From assembly GCF_001652265.1 (NCBI RefSeq), contig NZ_LWBS01000421.1:1-50295 (forward strand): a DNA stretch of 50,295 nucleotides. Reading direction: 5' to 3'. Shown piece after piece: positions 16,428 to 26,100 of this stretch; within the stretch, counting starts at the first letter, position 1, and every line of letters begins with the position of its first letter. Under the pieces are notes generated by a model, which saw nothing but the letters and a program-made list of their open reading frames with translations, did not search any database and was not told the origin of the DNA. The position numbers and the translations under genes were made by a program. This DNA comes from Rhizobium leguminosarum. GTDB taxonomy: Bacteria > Pseudomonadota > Alphaproteobacteria > Rhizobiales > Rhizobiaceae.

Positions 16428-17975
16428 ATGCCTTCCATGGACATGCAACTCGCGCCTGCGCCGCTCGTGACGGATCCTCGTCGGCGGCTTATTCTCTTCT
16501 TCTTCCTGATGACGGCCATGTTCATGGCGACGCTCGACAATCAGATCGTCTCCACGGCTCTGCCGACGATCGTCGGCGAATTCGGCCATCTCGAGCGCTT
16601 CGGCTGGATCGGCTCGGCCTATCTCCTGTCGCTGAGCGCCGTCATGCCGGTCTACGGCAAGCTCGGCGATTTGTTCGGCCGCAAATACGTGATGATGACG
16701 GCGATCATGATCTTCACCGTCGGATCGACAGTCTGCGGCCTGGCGGTCTCGATGGACACGCTGATCGCCGCCCGCGTGCTGCAGGGCCTTGGCGGCGGCG
16801 GCATCATGGTGTCGATCTTCGCCGTCAACGCCGACCTGTTCGAGCCGCGCGAGCGGGCTCGCTACCAAAGCTATTCAAGCCTCGTGCTGATGGCATCGGG
16901 CGCGATCGGCCCCGTGCTCGGCGGCACGATGAGCGATCTCTTCGGCTGGCGCTCGATCTTCCTCGTCAACGTGCCAATCGGCTTCGTCGTGCTCATCGGC
17001 CTTGCCTTCATGCTGCCGTACCGCAAACCGCATCGCCGCCCCCAGATCGATTATGCCGGTGCGCTCCTGCTTGCCATGACGACGACAAGCATCGTGCTTG
17101 CCACCGACAGCAGCGAATTGTTCGGCGCATTGATCTCGCCTGAGAGCATCGGCATCGTCGCCTTCGGCGTCGTCTGTGCCGTCACCTGGGTGTTCGTCGA
17201 GCGCCGCGCGCCGGAACCGATCGTTCCCCTGCAGCTGTTTCGCAATTCGACCTTCAGCCTGCTCCTGGTGATCTCGATCATGGGCGGCGCCATCGCCATC
17301 GGCATGGTCAATTATCTCGCTCTCTTCCTGCAGACCACGACCGGCCTTTCGCCGTCTGCCGCCGGCCTGCTCTTCATCCTTCTGACCGGCGGCCTCGTCT
17401 GCGGGTCGCTTTCCGCAGGCCGCATCATCTCGAAGACGGGGCGCTACAAACCCTTCGCCATCGCAAGCCTCACCTGCAGCGCCACCGCCTTTGCGCTGAT
17501 GTCGCAGATCCACGCCGGAACCCCGATCGCCTTCATCGGCGCGATCATGATGCTGCACGGCATCGGCATCGGCCTTGCCCAGCAGGTTCCCATTATCGGC
17601 GTACAGAATGCAGCACCCACCCGCGACGTCGGCGCCGCCACCGGCTCGGTGACGCTGTCGCGCATGGGCGGCGCCTCGATCGCCATTTCCATCTATGGCG
17701 CCATCATCGCCTCTGAGCTCGGCAAGGTCGGCGTCTCCATTCCCGGCGTCGCCGATATCAAGCAGTTGACGCCGAAAATGATGGCCGCCCTTCCCGAAGC
17801 GAGCCGCCAGGCCGTCGCCGATACCTATGCCGCCGCTTTCTCGCCGCTCTTCATGACCTCCTGCGCCATTGCTTTGATCGGCCTTGCGGCCGCCATCATG
17901 CTGAAGCCTGTGCAGCTGCCCCGCGCCGGCGAGACGACGAAGCCGCAACCGACGGCGGCGGAAGCTGCGGAATAG
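16428..17975 (+). CDS. EmrB/QacA-type MFS drug efflux transporter (DHA2, 14 TM)
   Basis: 515 residues with about 14 hydrophobic segments. MFS motif A appears as GKLGDLFGRKYV after TM2, motif C as ASGAIGPVLGG in TM5, and the N-terminal D1-like motif as LDNQIVSTALPTI. These place it in the DHA2 drug:H+ antiporters of the inner membrane. It lacks an adjacent EmrA-type membrane fusion protein, so it probably works alone. It is divergent from a MarR regulator and its promoter carries an inverted repeat, which suggests induction by a toxic small molecule. Confidence 0.92.
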   Translation: MPSMDMQLAPAPLVTDPRRRLILFFFLMTAMFMATLDNQIVSTALPTIVGEFGHLERFGWIGSAYLLSLSAVMPVYGKLGDLFGRKYVMMTAIMIFTVGSTVCGLAVSMDTLIAARVLQGLGGGGIMVSIFAVNADLFEPRERARYQSYSSLVLMASGAIGPVLGGTMSDLFGWRSIFLVNVPIGFVVLIGLAFMLPYRKPHRRPQIDYAGALLLAMTTTSIVLATDSSELFGALISPESIGIVAFGVVCAVTWVFVERRAPEPIVPLQLFRNSTFSLLLVISIMGGAIAIGMVNYLALFLQTTTGLSPSAAGLLFILLTGGLVCGSLSAGRIISKTGRYKPFAIASLTCSATAFALMSQIHAGTPIAFIGAIMMLHGIGIGLAQQVPIIGVQNAAPTRDVGAATGSVTLSRMGGASIAISIYGAIIASELGKVGVSIPGVADIKQLTPKMMAALPEASRQAVADTYAAAFSPLFMTSCAIALIGLAAAIMLKPVQLPRAGETTKPQPTAAEAAE

Positions 17976-18262
17976 TCGAATCACGACAACGAGAGAATGC
18001 TTCATCAGAAGGCGCTCCTTCTCGATTGACATATCAAGGGTTGCAATTTTCCCGCAGGATTGTCGCTATCGAGCCGGTTGCTTCAATCGGGCCGTTCTTT
18101 TTCCGCGCCGTCGACGAATCTCCGCTTTGTGACGGAACTTTCGCCATAATTTCATCCGAGCGAAGGAGGCCTTAATGCCTGAGGCTTGCCAAAATGCAAC
18201 GGCGCCACATTTAAACAGAGTCTCGCTATGCAACCGATGCGTAAATCAGCTACAGCAAGGAC
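17976..18262. other. Gap before the M48 protease gene, with a doubtful small reading frame
   Basis: Non-coding by the calls used here. An AAGGAGG ribosome-like site at about 18165-18172 precedes an ATG at 18175 that opens an 83-codon frame overlapping the protease start, with no recognisable family. The rest shows no structure I recognise. Confidence 0.35.
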
Positions 18263-19909
18263 TTGTATCGGCCGATTGTGCAGTGCGAGATCAGGGGTGC
18301 GCACCTGTTGAATTCCCTTTGCCATGGTCGGTCCGAATCTGCGGCAAACCGGCAAAACAGCGACATGATGCGGAGAAACAGACTGGACAGCTTGACGACG
18401 TGGAAATCGCCCGCGCTTTCCAGTGATGGCATCTCCGCGCCGCAGCGTTTCGCCCGTCGCCTGATGTTGCTTTCGGCCGTCGCAATGGCGCTGAATGGCT
18501 GCCAAACGCTGATCGACCAATCCTATCAGCCGAGTGTTTCGCCTTCTTCCAATCCGCAGATCGTCGACGAGGTGCAGAAGAACGATCCGCGCGCGGCGAT
18601 GGGCGCTCGTGAGCATCCGCGCATCGTGGCAAGCTACGGCGGCGAATACAAGGACGCCAAGACCGAGCGTCTCGTCGCCCGCATCGCCGGCGCGCTGACG
18701 GCGGTGTCGGAAAATCCGAGCCAGTCCTACCGCATCACCATCCTGAATTCGCCGGCGATCAACGCCTTCGCGCTGCCGGGCGGTTATCTCTACGTCACCC
18801 GCGGCCTGCTCGCCCTTGCCAACGACGCCTCGGAAGTCGCCGCCGTGCTGTCGCACGAAATGGGCCACGTGACCGCAAACCACGGCATCGAGCGGCAGAA
18901 GCGTGAAGAAGCTGAGGTCATCGCCAGCCGCGTCGTCGCCGAAGTCCTTTCCAGCGACATCGCCGGCAAGCAGGCGCTTGCCCGCGGCAAGCTGCGGCTC
19001 GCCGCCTTCTCCCGCCAGCAGGAGTTGCAGGCCGATGTCATCGGGGTGCGCATGCTCGGCGAAGCCGGCTACGACCCCTATGCCGCCGCCCGTTTCCTCG
19101 ATTCGATGGCCGCTTACAGTCGCTTCATGTCGGTTGATCCCGAAGCCGACCAGAGCCTCGACTTCCTGTCGAGCCATCCGAATTCGGCGCAACGCATAGA
19201 GCTTGCCCGCACCCACGCCCGCGCCTTCGGCCAGGAAGGGGCGGTCGGCGACAAGGGCCGTAATTATTATCTCGACGGCATAGATGGACTGCTCTACGGC
19301 GACAGCCCCGAAGAAGGTTATGTGCGCGGCCAGACCTTCCTGCATGGCGGCCTCGGCATCCGCTTCGACGTGCCGCCGGATTTCCACATCGACAACAAGG
19401 TCGAGGCCGTAATGGTCACCGGCCCAGACGACATCGCCGTCCGCTTCGACGGCGTCGCCGACAATCAGAACCAGGGCCTCACCAACTATATCTCCAGCGG
19501 CTGGGTGACCGGCCTCGACCCGTCGACCATCCAGCCGATCACCATCAACGGCATGGAAGCAGCCACCGCGCGCGCCAGCGCCGACCGCTGGGATTTCGAT
19601 GTCACCGTGATCCGCAACAATTCGCAGATCTTCCGTTTCCTGACCGCCGTGCCGAAAGGCAGCGACGCCCTTGAGCCAACGGCCAGTGTCTTGCGCGCGA
19701 GTTTCCGCCGCATGACTCCGGCAGAGGCAGCCTCGCTGAAGCCGCTGCGCATCCGCGTTGTCACCGTCCGGCCGGGTGAGAACATCTCGACGCTCGCCGC
19801 CCGCATGATGGGCACAGACCGCAAGCTCGATCTCTTCAAGCTCATCAACGCCCTGCCGACGGGTGCAGCCGTTTCTACAGGCGATCGCGTCAAGATCATC
19901 GCCGAATAA
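18263..19909 (+). CDS. M48 family zinc metalloprotease lipoprotein (BepA/LoiP-like)
   Basis: Up to 548 residues. A lipoprotein signal with LMLLSAVAMALNGC gives a lipidated Cys near residue 80 of the long form. The M48 catalytic motif HEMGH (in VLSHEMGHVTANHG) and the third ligand Glu in SRQQELQADVIGV are intact. The C terminus (VRPGENISTLAARM...LINAL...GDRVKII) resembles a LysM-like or SH3-like tail. Relatives are periplasmic, outer-membrane-attached proteases that clear misassembled outer membrane proteins. The start is uncertain: ATG 18263 has AAGGA 5 bases upstream, while ATG 18365 (MMRRNRLDSL) gives a more ordinary signal peptide but no ribosome site. It converges with rpoH2. Confidence 0.88.
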   Translation: MYRPIVQCEIRGAHLLNSLCHGRSESAANRQNSDMMRRNRLDSLTTWKSPALSSDGISAPQRFARRLMLLSAVAMALNGCQTLIDQSYQPSVSPSSNPQIVDEVQKNDPRAAMGAREHPRIVASYGGEYKDAKTERLVARIAGALTAVSENPSQSYRITILNSPAINAFALPGGYLYVTRGLLALANDASEVAAVLSHEMGHVTANHGIERQKREEAEVIASRVVAEVLSSDIAGKQALARGKLRLAAFSRQQELQADVIGVRMLGEAGYDPYAAARFLDSMAAYSRFMSVDPEADQSLDFLSSHPNSAQRIELARTHARAFGQEGAVGDKGRNYYLDGIDGLLYGDSPEEGYVRGQTFLHGGLGIRFDVPPDFHIDNKVEAVMVTGPDDIAVRFDGVADNQNQGLTNYISSGWVTGLDPSTIQPITINGMEAATARASADRWDFDVTVIRNNSQIFRFLTAVPKGSDALEPTASVLRASFRRMTPAEAASLKPLRIRVVTVRPGENISTLAARMMGTDRKLDLFKLINALPTGAAVSTGDRVKIIAE

Positions 19910-19933
19910 AAAAGGCCTGGCTTGCGCCGGGCC
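19907..19933 (-). terminator. Terminator of rpoH2
   Basis: On the minus strand GGCCCGGC / GCCAGGCC (one G-T pair) with a GCAA loop is followed by seven T, whose complement overlaps the TAA of the convergent protease gene. It may serve both directions poorly; the T tract favours rpoH2. Confidence 0.75.
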
Positions 19934-19953
19934 AGTCTGTGCTGCTGGGGGGG

Positions 19954-20004
19954 ATATGTCGCGCAAAACTGTGCAGCGGTTTTGCGATAACGACGCGCTT
20001 TAGG
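19954..20004. repeat. RIME-like repeat, internally shortened copy
   Basis: Starts like the 4861 copy (ATGTCGCGCAAAACTGTGCAGCGGTTTTGCGATAAC) but runs directly into GACGCGCTTTAG, the last arm of module two, skipping roughly 50 bp. It abuts the rpoH2 stop region. Confidence 0.7.
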
Positions 20005-20868
20005 TCAGGCGTAGGCCGCCATATGCGGATCGGCGCTGACGAGCGCGCTGCGAAGCTTCTCCATCGCCCGGCTTTCGATCTGACGCACACGTTCCTTGGA
20101 AATACCGAGATCGGCACCGAGTTCTTCAAGCGTGGCACCGTCTTCCGCCAGACGCCGGGCGCTGATGATCTTCATCTCGCGTTCGTTAAGATGCTTCAGC
20201 GCCGAGGCGAGCCACACGCGGCGGCGCTCGCCGTCGATCATGTTGGACACCTGTTCGTCCGGCAGGGGATCGTCGCTGACGAGGAAGTCCATCTTCTCCG
20301 CACTCTCGGCATCGCCGGAGACCGAAGGCGCCTGCAGCGAAGCGTCGTTGCCGGAAAGCCTGGCATCCATCGTTTGCACATCGGAGAGGCTGACGCCAAG
20401 GGCAGCGGCGATTTCCTGGTGAATGGATTGCAGCGTCAGTTGCGTGTCACCCTTGGCGAGCTTGGCGCGAAGACGGCGCAGATTGAAGAACAGCGCCTTC
20501 TGCGCCGAACTCGTACCGCCGCGCACGATCGACCAGTTGCGCAGAATATAGTCCTGGATCGAAGCCCTGATCCACCAGCTTGCATAAGTCGAAAAGCGCA
20601 CGTCGCGCTCCGGCTCGAAGCGAGCGGCGGCTTCCAGCAGGCCAACATAGCCCTCCTGCACCAGATCGCTCATCGGCAGGCCGAAATTGCGGAATTTGCC
20701 GGCCATGGATATGACAAGGCGCATGTGGGCCATCGCGATCTGGTTGCGCGCGCCGCGGTCGTCGTGATCCTTCCAACGGGTGGCGAGATCGTGCTCTTCC
20801 TGACGGGCGAGATAAGGGGCGGCCATCGCGATTTTGATCATGCGCCGATCTGCAGACATGTTCTTCAT
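20005..20868 (-). CDS. rpoH2: RNA polymerase sigma-32 factor RpoH2
   Basis: 287 residues from MKNMSADRRM, with GGGAG 7 bases upstream. Sigma-70 region 2 is clear (GLPMSDLVQEGYVGLLEAA, VRFSTYASWWIRASIQDYIL), the RpoH box appears as AQKALFFNLRRLR, and region 4.2 as LEELGADLGISKERVRQIE. The short N terminus MKNMSADRRMIKIAMAAPYL is like RpoH2, not RpoH1, of rhizobia, where RpoH2 drives part of the general stress and photooxidative responses under ECF sigma control. The leader holds no ECF promoter I can call with confidence. A terminator and a possible peptide gene lie upstream. Confidence 0.92.
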   Translation of the reverse strand: MKNMSADRRMIKIAMAAPYLARQEEHDLATRWKDHDDRGARNQIAMAHMRLVISMAGKFRNFGLPMSDLVQEGYVGLLEAAARFEPERDVRFSTYASWWIRASIQDYILRNWSIVRGGTSSAQKALFFNLRRLRAKLAKGDTQLTLQSIHQEIAAALGVSLSDVQTMDARLSGNDASLQAPSVSGDAESAEKMDFLVSDDPLPDEQVSNMIDGERRRVWLASALKHLNEREMKIISARRLAEDGATLEELGADLGISKERVRQIESRAMEKLRSALVSADPHMAAYA

Positions 20869-20963
20869 TTCGATCTCCCGAAACAGGCCTCTCGCCCTGA
20901 AATGAACAATAAAACTCATCTTCCGGAATATTGCTGTCCGGTTGAATGGTGTTCTGAATGCAT

Positions 20964-20997
20964 AAAAGCCTCGCCCCTGGACTTTTCAGGGGGAGGC
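20964..20997 (-). terminator. Terminator upstream of rpoH2
   Basis: On the minus strand GCCTCCCCCTG pairs with CAGGGGCGAGGC (one bulge) around AAAAGTC and is followed by TTTT. It lies 9 bases after the stop of the 24-codon frame and would isolate that unit from rpoH2. Confidence 0.7.
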
Positions 20998-21005
20998 CCT
21001 ATTTC

Positions 21006-21080
21006 TCATCTTGTGCCGGTAAGACGGCTGGGCTGGACCTGTTTCTTCACCTTGCCGGATAGGCAATATAGAAAAGGCAT
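21006..21080 (-). CDS. Possible 24-residue peptide gene between carD and rpoH2
   Basis: ATG at 21080 is preceded by GAGGAG with 6 bases between, an excellent ribosome site. It encodes a short basic peptide that starts MPFLYCLSGKVKK and ends at TGA (21006-21008). A terminator hairpin follows within 9 bases, and another terminator (of carD) lies about 115 bases upstream, so the frame sits in its own small transcription unit. No family is recognised. It could equally be an sRNA with a fortuitous frame. Confidence 0.4.
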   Translation of the reverse strand: MPFLYCLSGKVKKQVQPSRLTGTR

Positions 21081-21193
21081 GATCCGCTCCTCATCGAACA
21101 TTGACGGAATAGCAGTTCGCTCGCTGAGGTATTGCCCGACGAGCAGTCCGCAATTACGTGTGTTAAACGCGGCAGTCGGAAAAAAGTTCCAAT

Positions 21194-21223
21194 AAAAAAA
21201 CCCGGCGCGAGGCCGGGTTTTTT
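21194..21223. terminator. Bidirectional terminator after carD
   Basis: AAACCCGGC (21198-21206) pairs with GCCGGGTTT (21212-21220) around GCGAG, with A and T runs on both sides, so it can work in both directions. It lies 20 bases after the carD stop. Confidence 0.88.
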
Positions 21224-21243
21224 GATAGAAAAACAGGGTCGCT

Positions 21244-21816
21244 TTATGCGGCTTCGTCCTGTGAATCGTCTTCTTCGATCGCCTTGCCGCGCTTAGGACC
21301 CTTGTTGAGATTGGTCTCGACGAGGCGGACGGCTTCTGTTTCCGACATCTTGTTGACGGCGGCGATTTCGCGCGCCATGCGATCGAGGGCAGCCTCATAA
21401 AGCTGGCGCTCGGAATAGGACTGCTCGGGCTGGTTCTCGGCACGATAGAGATCGCGCACGACTTCAGCGATGGAAATCAGGTCGCCGGAATTGATCTTGG
21501 CATCATATTCCTGGGCGCGGCGGGACCACATGGTGCGCTTGACGCGCGCCTTGCCCTGCACAACCTTCAAAGCACGCTCGACGAAATCCGTTTCCGAAAG
21601 CTTGCGCATACCGATGCTCATGGCCTTGGCGACCGGAACCTTGAGACGCATCTTGTCCTTCTCGAAATCGATAACGAAAAGTTCGAGCTTCATGCCGGCA
21701 ACTTCTTGCTCTTCGATAGCGGTGATGGTACCGACGCCATGAGCGGGGTAGACGATCGATTCACCGGTCTTGAAGCCGTGACGTGCTGTAGAAGGCTTTT
21801 TCTGCTGAGTCGTCAT
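21244..21816 (-). CDS. carD: CarD/CdnL-type RNA polymerase-binding regulator
   Basis: 190 residues from MTTQQKKPST. An in-frame TTG nine bases upstream is less likely. The N-terminal Tudor-like RNA-polymerase interaction domain is visible (FKTGESIVYPAHGVGTITAIEEQEVAGMKLELFVIDF), followed by the helical DNA-binding part (MSIGMRKLSETDFVERAL, MWSRRAQEYDAKINSGDLISIAEVVRDLY). CarD/CdnL proteins bind the beta subunit and stabilise open complexes, notably at rRNA promoters. The acidic tail (AIEEDDSQDEAA) is low complexity. It is monocistronic, with its own terminator. Confidence 0.93.
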   Translation of the reverse strand: MTTQQKKPSTARHGFKTGESIVYPAHGVGTITAIEEQEVAGMKLELFVIDFEKDKMRLKVPVAKAMSIGMRKLSETDFVERALKVVQGKARVKRTMWSRRAQEYDAKINSGDLISIAEVVRDLYRAENQPEQSYSERQLYEAALDRMAREIAAVNKMSETEAVRLVETNLNKGPKRGKAIEEDDSQDEAA

Positions 21817-22209
21817 TCTATTCAAAAACTCCCTGTTACGCTTCCGGCGGCGGCCGGAGCCGGGTCAGTCAGGCCCGGGTGAGACGGTAGTATCCGTCGG
21901 GTGACTTCACTCTGGTCCCATCGGGCAAAAGCAAAGACTTCTTGCGCTCGATCTTGGGACCCGGCGCTCAAAGCGTTGATATGTCACGGAAACCGTGTAC
22001 GGATTTGTTTTGCTTTCGTGATGGTTTTGGGCATGCGTCATGCCACAAATGGAACAGTAGACGAAACCTATCATAAAAATATGAGGAAATCAATAATTTG
22101 CTTCGCTTGAGTCATGCGGGCAACACATGTCACCCATATGCCTCACGCAGCTTTTAAAACGTTTTGCCCTACGGTCGCCCGAATCCGGAGACCGAATGTG
22201 GGCGCTGTC
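21817..22209. other. carD promoter region
   Basis: A 393-base gap between the carD start and the fdxA stop, both on the minus strand. It must carry the carD promoter and the fdxA 3' end. I see a small palindrome CACGGAAACCGTG near 21987 and an AT-rich patch near 22070-22105, but no gene, no repeat of the RIME type and no clear terminator. Confidence 0.4.
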
Positions 22210-22548
22210 TCAATCGCCGGAACCGGGCTTGTCGGAGAAATATTTCTCGAATTTTCCGGTCTCGCCATCCATTTCCTTGGCCTCAGGCAATGGGTCCTTC
22301 TTGACCGTGATATTCGGCCAGATCGTGGCATATTCGGTGTTGATCTTCAGCCATTTGTCGAGGCCCGGCTCGGTATCGGGCTTGATCGCCTCGGCGGGAC
22401 ATTCCGGTTCGCAGACGCCGCAATCGATGCATTCGTCGGGATGGATGACGAGGAAATTCTCGCCCTCATAAAAGCAGTCGACAGGGCAGACTTCCACGCA
22501 ATCGGTGTATTTGCACTTGATGCAATTGTCGGTCACGACATAGGTCAT
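22210..22548 (-). CDS. fdxA: Seven-iron ferredoxin FdxA
   Basis: 112 residues from [10 protein letters not shown], with GGAG 6 bases upstream. The N-terminal half holds the cysteine pattern [18 protein letters not shown] and [12 protein letters not shown] for one 3Fe-4S and one 4Fe-4S cluster, as in Azotobacter-type 7Fe ferredoxins. The acidic C terminus is the usual extension. It is a small cytoplasmic electron carrier; the partner is not evident from neighbours. It follows the S4 and helicase genes on the same strand, 195 bases away. Confidence 0.95.
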   Translation of the reverse strand: MTYVVTDNCIKCKYTDCVEVCPVDCFYEGENFLVIHPDECIDCGVCEPECPAEAIKPDTEPGLDKWLKINTEYATIWPNITVKKDPLPEAKEMDGETGKFEKYFSDKPGSGD

Positions 22549-22742
22549 GAAGAACTCCAGGATTTCCATGCGGATGGGGCCGGGCAACCTGGAACGTCGC
22601 GCCTATCCCCGTGCCGGAGGAAAAGCGTGAGCAGGCTTGGGAGGCAAGCACGCTTCCGGCAGGTTGTCAGTGACGTATCGGCTTTAGCGGCGGATTTCAA
22701 GGATAAACGATCTGCAAAAACCGCCGCCGCAGACAGAGTTTT

Positions 22743-23147
22743 CTAATCCTCGTCCGACATCAGCCTGTCGATTGCACGTCTTTCCTTTTTGGTCGGACGG
22801 CCGGCGCCGGTCGCCCGGATCGCCTGCTCGTAGGGTGTGAGACGTTTTGCCTCATCGGGCGGCGGGGATTGGTCGTCATAGAGCAGGCGCGCCTCCTCGT
22901 AAGGCCCCCGCCGCTCGCCGGCAACGCGCACGACGAGAACGACATCGCGCCGCTCCAGCGTCAGCTCGATACGGTCGCCCGGTTTGACCATCTGGCTCGG
23001 ATGGTTGCAACGCTCGCCGTTGACGCGCACATGGCCCGATTGGATATGGCTCTGCGCCAACGAGCGCGACTTCACCATGCGCGCGAAGAACAGCCACTTG
23101 TCGATGCGCTGGCGCGAACCGCTTGTCGGCTGTGTCTCCCCGCTCAT
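22743..23147 (-). CDS. S4 domain RNA-binding protein (HslR/Hsp15-like)
   Basis: 134 residues. The S4 domain lies near the N terminus: RIDKWLFFARMVKSRSLAQ, HVRVNGERCNHPSQMVKPGD. The rest is basic and Arg-rich, as in Hsp15, which binds stalled 50S subunits carrying nascent chains. The start follows the helicase stop by 2 bases, so the two genes are coupled and probably act in RNA metabolism together. Confidence 0.9.
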   Translation of the reverse strand: MSGETQPTSGSRQRIDKWLFFARMVKSRSLAQSHIQSGHVRVNGERCNHPSQMVKPGDRIELTLERRDVVLVVRVAGERRGPYEEARLLYDDQSPPPDEAKRLTPYEQAIRATGAGRPTKKERRAIDRLMSDED

Positions 23148-23149
23148 GA

Positions 23150-26100
23150 TTACTTCTTCATCTGCTCCTTGAGAGCTGCGAGCTTGGCGAAAGGCGAATC
23201 CGGATCGATCGGCTTCTCCTTGCGCGGCGGCTTAGCCTCGAAGCGCAGCGGCTGTGAGCCACCACGATTGTTATTGCGGTCGTTACGATCGTTACGCTCG
23301 CCGCGATCCTTGCGATCACCACGGTCCTGCCGGTCACCGCGCGGCTGGTCGCCGCGTGGTTGGTTGTTGCGGTCGCCTCTTGCCTGCTGCGGCCGACCGC
23401 CATCGCCTCCGCCGCCGTCCTTGCCGCGGTTCTGGCGATTGTTGTCGCGGCCGTCGCCACCGCGATTGCCTTCGCCGCCTTCACCGCCGCCCGGCCGGCG
23501 ATTGCGGTCGCCACGTTCCTGGTTTTGACCGCGCTCCTGGCCCTGGCCGCCACGGCGTTCGCCATGCCCGCCGCGCGCCTGGCGCTGATTGTCGTTGCGA
23601 CCGCCAAGACGCCACAGAAGAACCGGCTTCGGTTCCGCCGGCTCGCCGGCTTCCCCAGAAGCAGGTACTGCTTCATCGGAAGCCGATACCGCTTCCGCAG
23701 GAGCGGAGGTTTCCCCGGCAGCAGAGGCTTCCGCCGGAGCGGATACCTCGATCGCTTCGGCCGGAGCGGGGCTTTCGACCGCTTCCGTCACCGGCGCGTC
23801 GGCGACCGCCGAAGCCGCCTCGGTGGTGGATGGCTCGGCAGCAGTCTCTTCCGCGGCGCCATCGGCATCGTCGTGATCGGCCTTCTCGGCTGTCTCTTCC
23901 GCAGGCGTTTGCGCGCTGGGGGTAGGCACCGAGGCCGTATCCTGCGTTGCAAGATGTGCCGACGCCTCTTCCGCCTTCACCGCATCGGCGCGATAGCCGA
24001 GACCCTTGAGGATTTCTTCCATATCCTCGAGCGTCGCACCGAGGATCGACAGCATCGCCGTCGTCGTCGTGAAGCGACGGCCGTCATAGGCGCCCTCCGG
24101 ACGGTTGTTCTGACCGGGCTTCCATTGCAGCAGCGGGCGGATGATATCGGCAAGCCGTTCCAGGATGTCGATACGCACGGCACGCTTGCCGAGGAAACGG
24201 AAGCCGGCGAGCTTGTAGAACATCCGCTCGAAGCTCGGATCGGTGACGACGGAGGTGCGACCGGCGGCAAGCACGGGAATGAGATCGCCGTAGCCCGGCT
24301 TGTCGAGACCGTCGTTCTTCAGCGCCCAGAGCAGCGTGATGAGTTCGGCCGGCGCCGGCTTCAGAAGTGCCGGAACGAAGATATGATAGGCGCCGAAACG
24401 CACGCCGTAGCGGCGCATGGAGGCGCGGGCTTCCTGGTCCAGCGACTTCACCTCCTCGGTCACGTCGCGGCGGAACAGCACCCCGAGATTCTCGACGAGC
24501 TGGAAGGCAAGCCCCTTGGCGAGACCCTGCAGGTCCTCGGCGCGCGACAGATCATCGAGCGGCTTCAGCACCGTGCTGATATGATGATTGACGAAGCGCT
24601 CGATGCGCGCGGCAACGTGATCGCGGGCATTGCCCGTCAGTTGCTCGTCGGCCAAAAGGATCACGCGCGGACGCATGATGTGATCGCTACCCGAAAGCCG
24701 CGCCACCGGGTCGCCCAGCCAACGGATCAACCCATCCGAACCGATCGCCAGATCGCTGTTGCCGGCGGCATGCATCCGGGCCGCGCGGGCTTCGAACTCG
24801 AGCCCGAGCGCCTTCTGCGACGCAGCCTGAACCGCCTTGGCATCCGGTCCGTCCGTTCCCGCCACCGGCGTGAAACGGAATCCGCTCAACTGCCCTACAT
24901 GATGTCCTTCAACGAAGACATCGCCATTCACACTGATTTCAGCTTCCAGCATCGCATTCTCTCTCAGGCGCTTCATGAGCACAGATGTCCTGCGATCAAC
25001 AAAGCGTTTCGTCAACCTTTCATGTAACGCGTCGGACAATCGATCTTCGATTTCCCGCGTCTTTTCCTGCCAGTGTGTCGGATCGGCAAGCCAACCGGGC
25101 CGATTCGAAACGTAGGTCCAGGTCCTTATCTGCGCGATTCGCGCCGAAAGCGTGTCAATTTCGCCATCTGTTCGATCGGAGCGATGAACCTGCTCCGCAA
25201 GAAACTGCTCGTTCACCGTGCCATAGCGGACGAGATCGGAAAAGAGGGTCGAGATAAGATCGGCATGTTGTGCTGGGGTGATACGCCGATAGTCGGGAAG
25301 CGCGCAAGCCTCCCAGAGTTTTTCGACGCGCGCCGGCCTGTCGGCGAGATCGATGACCTCGGGATAACGCGAAAGCTGCTCCAGCGCCTGCTGGTCGACC
25401 GCAGGCAGCGCCCGCGTCAGCCCCGGCACGCGCGGCGCCGCCTCAAGGCTGGCGCGCAGCAATGCGATCGAGGAGAAGTCCATCTCCGTCGTCCGCCACT
25501 GCAAAACCTTGACGTTGTCGAATTCGTGCCCCTCGATGCGCTGCACCAGCTCCTCGTCGAAGGGCGAGACCTGTCCGGTGACGCCGAAGGTCCCGTCTCG
25601 CACGTGCCGCCCGGCACGCCCCGCGACCTGGCCGAGTTCGCCCGGATTGAGATTGCGGAACTGGTAACCGTCGAATTTCCGGTCCTGGGCAAAGGCGACG
25701 TGATCGACATCGAGGTTGAGACCCATGCCGATCGCATCGGTCGCCACCAGATATTCGACGTCGCCCTCCTGATAGAGCGCCACCTGGGCATTGCGGGTGC
25801 GCGGGCTGAGCGCACCGAGCACGACCGCCGCGCCGCCGCGCTGCCGGCGAATGAGCTCGGCGATGGCATAGACCTCGTCGGCGGAGAAGGCGACGATGGC
25901 CGAGCGCTGCGGTAGTCGGGTGATCTTCTTCTGCCCGGCATAGAAAAGATGCGAAAGCCGCGGCCGCTCGACGATAGTGATGCCGGGCAGGAGCTGCTGC
26001 AGGATCGGCCGCATTGTTGCCGCGCCGAGCAACAGCGTTTCCTCGCGGCCGCGAAGATGCAGGATGCGGTCCGTGAAGATATGGCCACGCTCGAGATCGC

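Larger units (their letters stand above)
20869..21243. other. rpoH2 leader, two hairpins and a possible peptide gene
   Basis: From left to right: the rpoH2 leader and promoter region (20869-20963), a terminator-like hairpin (20964-20997), a 24-codon frame (21006-21080), its unexplained leader (21081-21193), and the bidirectional carD terminator. Together these look like a separate short transcription unit between carD and rpoH2. Confidence 0.5.

Noticed and set aside
18152..19966. 604-codon open frame on the minus strand opposite the M48 protease
   Set aside because: It is the antisense shadow of a GC-rich gene; the plus strand has an intact HExxH protease and lipobox, and the minus frame matches no family.
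23360..25027. 555-codon plus-strand frame over the helicase tail, with apparent hydrophobic stretches
   Set aside because: The Val/Ala-rich start is the reverse of the Arg/Gly/Asp repeats; no initiation site or family.
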